From positions 7,057 to 14,926 of the forward strand of contig MEQN01000068.1 in assembly GCA_001770235.1 (NCBI GenBank): a DNA stretch of 7,870 nucleotides, written 5' to 3'. The notes below the pieces were generated by a model. That model was not told where the DNA came from. It searched no databases and saw nothing but the letters and a program-made list of their open reading frames with translations. Numbering within the stretch: position 1 is the first letter of the stretch; the number at the start of each line of letters is the position of its first letter. Shown here in pieces: positions 5,913 through 7,870 of the stretch. Source of the stretch: Betaproteobacteria bacterium RBG_16_58_11. GTDB lineage: Bacteria; Pseudomonadota; Gammaproteobacteria; Burkholderiales; Thiobacteraceae. Made by a program: the position numbers and the translations under genes.

Positions 5913-7544
5913 ATGTTCGACTTTAGCGGGCTCATCAACGCGATCTTGCGCAAAAAATCCGATGACCCGGTCGGCGATTTAAAATCGGCCACCATTTGGG
6001 TTCAAGAGCTGCCGCTCGCGGATATCCATAATGCACAAATTGAGATCGTTCGCGCGCTCTCCAGCATCAACGAAAACAAGAAAATGCCGCTCAAGGAGCG
6101 GATTCGGGTCTGCATGTACCTGAACGAGAAGGCGCGCGCGCTGCAAGACAATCTGTGCCGCGACTATCTGGTCACGATGGAAGACGAGAAAGCCCCCGAA
6201 CGCGTTTATTTGCATACGATTCTGGCGTTCTGGGATGAAATGGCGGTGGCCTATCAAATCTGCATCCGCAGCTTCGCCCAAGACCCCAGCGCCAAACTAT
6301 GGCCGACCATCCACATTCTCACCGCGCGCGCCCTGTACCACTTCGCAATGCAAGCCAAATGGGCCTATCTGCGCTATATGCCGGTTGAAGGCGCGGTATG
6401 GCGCAACCTGCACCGGCTTTATCTCTTCGCCGAGCGCGAGAAATTCGAGAAAACGCAGGTCAAGCTATTTCCGGACAGCAGCGAAGAAACCTACTGCATG
6501 TCCGAATACCTGCAACCCCTGATGCTCATGCTCGCCAATCCGGAGAGTTTGCAGCCGCAGCAAATCAACCAAGTGGATGCCTGGCTCGACACCTGGGCCA
6601 AGAGCATCAGCCTGGAAACGCAATTCCGCCCGCACCGCCAGTTGTATGCGGTGAATCTCGGCGATACCAAGCCGGCGCGCTCCCTGCGCCGCAATATGCT
6701 GGGCGAAAAATACCGCTACTGGGGCGTCGGCCTGCTGCTGGTGACCATCGACAAGACCGTCGAACAATTGAAAGGCGGCGAATTGCCGGCGCGGCTCGGC
6801 CTGGGCGAAGAGTGCCGCTTGCCGCAATGCCTCGAATTGATCGAGTTGGTGGAAAATCGCTGGTCGAAAAAAGATGTGCAGCGCAAACACGAGCGCAAGC
6901 CGAATGTCAAAGTCGTGCATGTCGTGCAAGGCTTGGGCGACATCCTGGTGCAACTCAAACCGGGGGCGAAAATCAAGCGCAAGGCCAAGGGAGAGATGGT
7001 CGGCTACCAAGTCATGGGCTACACCGTCGGCGGCTCGCCGATAGATATGAATACGCAGGGCAACGATGATCTATTCGAACCCGCGCTGGAACAATGGATC
7101 ATGGAAAACGAAAGCGCATCCGGCTACGGCGTCACCTTCAACCCGAGCGGCCACAATGGCCTCAAGATAGGTTCGCTGATCGGGCTCAAGCCGGAAAGCA
7201 GCCGCCATTTTCTGATCGGCGTCATCCGCCGCATCAACAAGAACCCGACGAGCAAGACCTATGTCGGCATCGAAACCTTGAGCCAGGCGCCGATTCCGGT
7301 CGAATTGCATTCCCTGACCAGCGGCGACAGCCGCGCGCCGCAATCGAATGCGGTGTATTTGCTGGAAATGCCGCAAGCTCAAATGGCGCGCAGCCTGCTC
7401 CTCTCGCGCCAAGACTACGAGCCGGGCCGTCTGCTGCAGCTCAAAGCGCAAGGCAAGGCCTACACCATCCGCCTGCAAAACGCGCTGGAAGAAGCGGAAG
7501 ACTATAGCCGCGTGCCGTTCGACGTGCTCGCGCGGCATCACTAA
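5913..7544 (+). CDS. Uncharacterised 543-aa protein with possible C-terminal PilZ-like domain
   Basis: I do not recognise this gene by name. The product has no signal peptide or membrane helix and should be cytoplasmic. Residues 1-315 look mostly helical, with blocks such as LKERIRVCMYLNEKARALQ (60-78), a Trp/Tyr-rich core ILTARALYHFAMQAKWAYLRYM (135-156) and LRRNMLGEKYRYWGVGLLLV (258-277). A basic stretch with R324-K-H-E-R328 starts a likely beta-rich part. N399-E-S-A-S-G404 followed by YGVTF, LKIGSLIGLK (417-426), LIGVIRRI (434-441) and YVGIETLS (450-457) resembles the PilZ pattern: RxxxR, then (D/N)xSxxG, then G-V near a final strand. PilZ domains bind cyclic di-GMP. The gap of about 70 residues between the two motifs is longer than usual, so this is a hypothesis. 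About 85 residues follow. Composition matches its neighbours, and it is a single gene with its own possible promoter. Confidence 0.85.
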   Translation: MFDFSGLINAILRKKSDDPVGDLKSATIWVQELPLADIHNAQIEIVRALSSINENKKMPLKERIRVCMYLNEKARALQDNLCRDYLVTMEDEKAPERVYLHTILAFWDEMAVAYQICIRSFAQDPSAKLWPTIHILTARALYHFAMQAKWAYLRYMPVEGAVWRNLHRLYLFAEREKFEKTQVKLFPDSSEETYCMSEYLQPLMLMLANPESLQPQQINQVDAWLDTWAKSISLETQFRPHRQLYAVNLGDTKPARSLRRNMLGEKYRYWGVGLLLVTIDKTVEQLKGGELPARLGLGEECRLPQCLELIELVENRWSKKDVQRKHERKPNVKVVHVVQGLGDILVQLKPGAKIKRKAKGEMVGYQVMGYTVGGSPIDMNTQGNDDLFEPALEQWIMENESASGYGVTFNPSGHNGLKIGSLIGLKPESSRHFLIGVIRRINKNPTSKTYVGIETLSQAPIPVELHSLTSGDSRAPQSNAVYLLEMPQAQMARSLLLSRQDYEPGRLLQLKAQGKAYTIRLQNALEEAEDYSRVPFDVLARHH

Positions 7545-7570
7545 ATTTAAAACCAGAAAAAACAATTAAC

Positions 7571-7695
7571 CACGGGGAACACGGGGCACACGGGGAAATC
7601 AATCAGTTATATGATTGAACCATCGCACCCAGTGGGTAAATGAATTCAAGCGCAAAAGTCTTTTGGGTTTCCCCGTGAACCCCGTGCCCCCCGTG
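7571..7695. repeat. Inverted repeat with three CACGGGG heptamers per arm
   Basis: The left arm has CACGGGG at 7571-7577, 7580-7586 and 7589-7595. The right arm has the complement CCCCGTG at 7671-7677, 7680-7686 and 7689-7695. Both arms keep an exact 9-bp period. The dinucleotides between heptamers differ (AA, CA on the left; GG, TT on the right, read on the minus strand). Arm homology continues a few bases inward (AAA) and outward (AAC). The 75-base centre holds a hairpin TCAATCA/TGATTGA (7599-7605 with 7612-7618) and an odd palindrome CAAAAG-T-CTTTTG (7653-7665). It fills the spacer between the unknown protein and the hydrolase gene. Similar CACGGAG-type repeats are seen between genes in many environmental bacteria (from memory); their function is unknown to me. 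Confidence 0.8.
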
Positions 7696-7730
7696 GTTCA
7701 AAATCCGTTTTAGCTTCAAACGAAACTCAA

Positions 7731-7870
7731 ATGCTTTCCTACCGCGCCCCGCTCGAAGTCGAAACCGGCAACTCGCCCAGCGCCAGCGTCATCTGGCTGC
7801 ACGGCTTGGGCGCGAATGGTTTTGATTTTTTGCCCATCGTCGATGAGTTGGCGGTGGCCCGCCTGCCGCC
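7731..7870 (+). CDS. Carboxylesterase / acyl-protein thioesterase family hydrolase, N-terminal part
   Basis: Only the first 46 codons are in the window. The sequence after the ATG has a strand-rich start (SYRAPLEVET), then SVIWLHGLGANGFDFLPIVDEL (19-40). The HGLGA.G.DF.P.V pattern is the oxyanion-hole region of the Abhydrolase_2 group, which includes bacterial carboxylesterases and phospholipases and eukaryotic acyl-protein thioesterases. The usual residue after GA is Asp (GADG); here it is Asn (GANG). The catalytic Ser, Asp and His would lie beyond the right edge and cannot be checked. No clear Shine-Dalgarno sequence precedes the ATG (CGAAACTCAA). The start sits 35 bases after the CACGGGG inverted repeat. 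Confidence 0.85.
   Translation, partial: MLSYRAPLEVETGNSPSASVIWLHGLGANGFDFLPIVDELAVARLP

Noticed and set aside
6398..7069. 223-codon plus-strand frame inside the 543-residue protein
   Set aside because: It is a +1 shadow frame rich in Arg, Ala, Gln and Pro. The main frame has coherent protein-like composition and continues through the whole region without interruption.
7653..7665. CAAAAG-T-CTTTTG palindrome as a terminator or operator
   Set aside because: It is a short AT-rich palindrome with a one-base centre, which cannot form a useful hairpin, and it has no T-run. It is noted only as part of the repeat's centre.

Overview
The window looks like a chromosomal stretch of a betaproteobacterium, possibly of the Nitrosomonadales/Gallionella/Sulfuricella type. 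This rests on moderately high GC, the divergent pmbA / yjgA(darP)-mogA arrangement, and proteins that read like betaproteobacterial housekeeping homologs. The taxonomic call is inference, since no rRNA or other marker gene is present.

Left part, minus strand, read from right to left: pmbA (3285-4637), an orphan Tat-exported TRAP-type solute-binding protein (2171-3256), a family 2 glycosyltransferase of the dolichol/undecaprenyl-phosphate type (1286-2011), a TVP38/TMEM64 membrane protein joined to it by a one-base stop/start overlap (585-1286), and the first 101 codons of a family 39 (ArnT-like) membrane glycosyltransferase (1-303). The last three suggest a lipid-carrier sugar pathway: one enzyme loads a sugar on a polyprenyl phosphate, a membrane protein may help lipid movement, and a GT39 enzyme moves the sugar to an envelope acceptor.

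Right part, plus strand: darP/yjgA (4696-5235) overlaps mogA (5232-5789) by four bases. After a small hairpin and a plausible promoter comes a 543-residue protein I cannot name (5913-7544). Its C-terminal third carries a possible degenerate PilZ (cyclic-di-GMP receptor) signature. The window ends in the first 46 codons of an acyl-protein-thioesterase/carboxylesterase-type alpha/beta hydrolase (7731-7870).

The most unusual content is between genes. Three spacers (304-584, 2012-2170, 7545-7730) each hold an element with inverted arms made of short tandem units, and the unit sequence differs in each: CGCRAAGG-like, CCCTCTCCC, and CACGGGG. The first also encloses a two-headed REP/BIME-like palindrome with GTAG heads. 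Its two halves differ only by three compensatory base-pair changes. No tRNA, rRNA, CRISPR array, transposase gene or complete mobile element is visible. The protein genes are mostly ordinary; the unknown 543-residue protein and the intergenic repeats are where something undescribed could lie.
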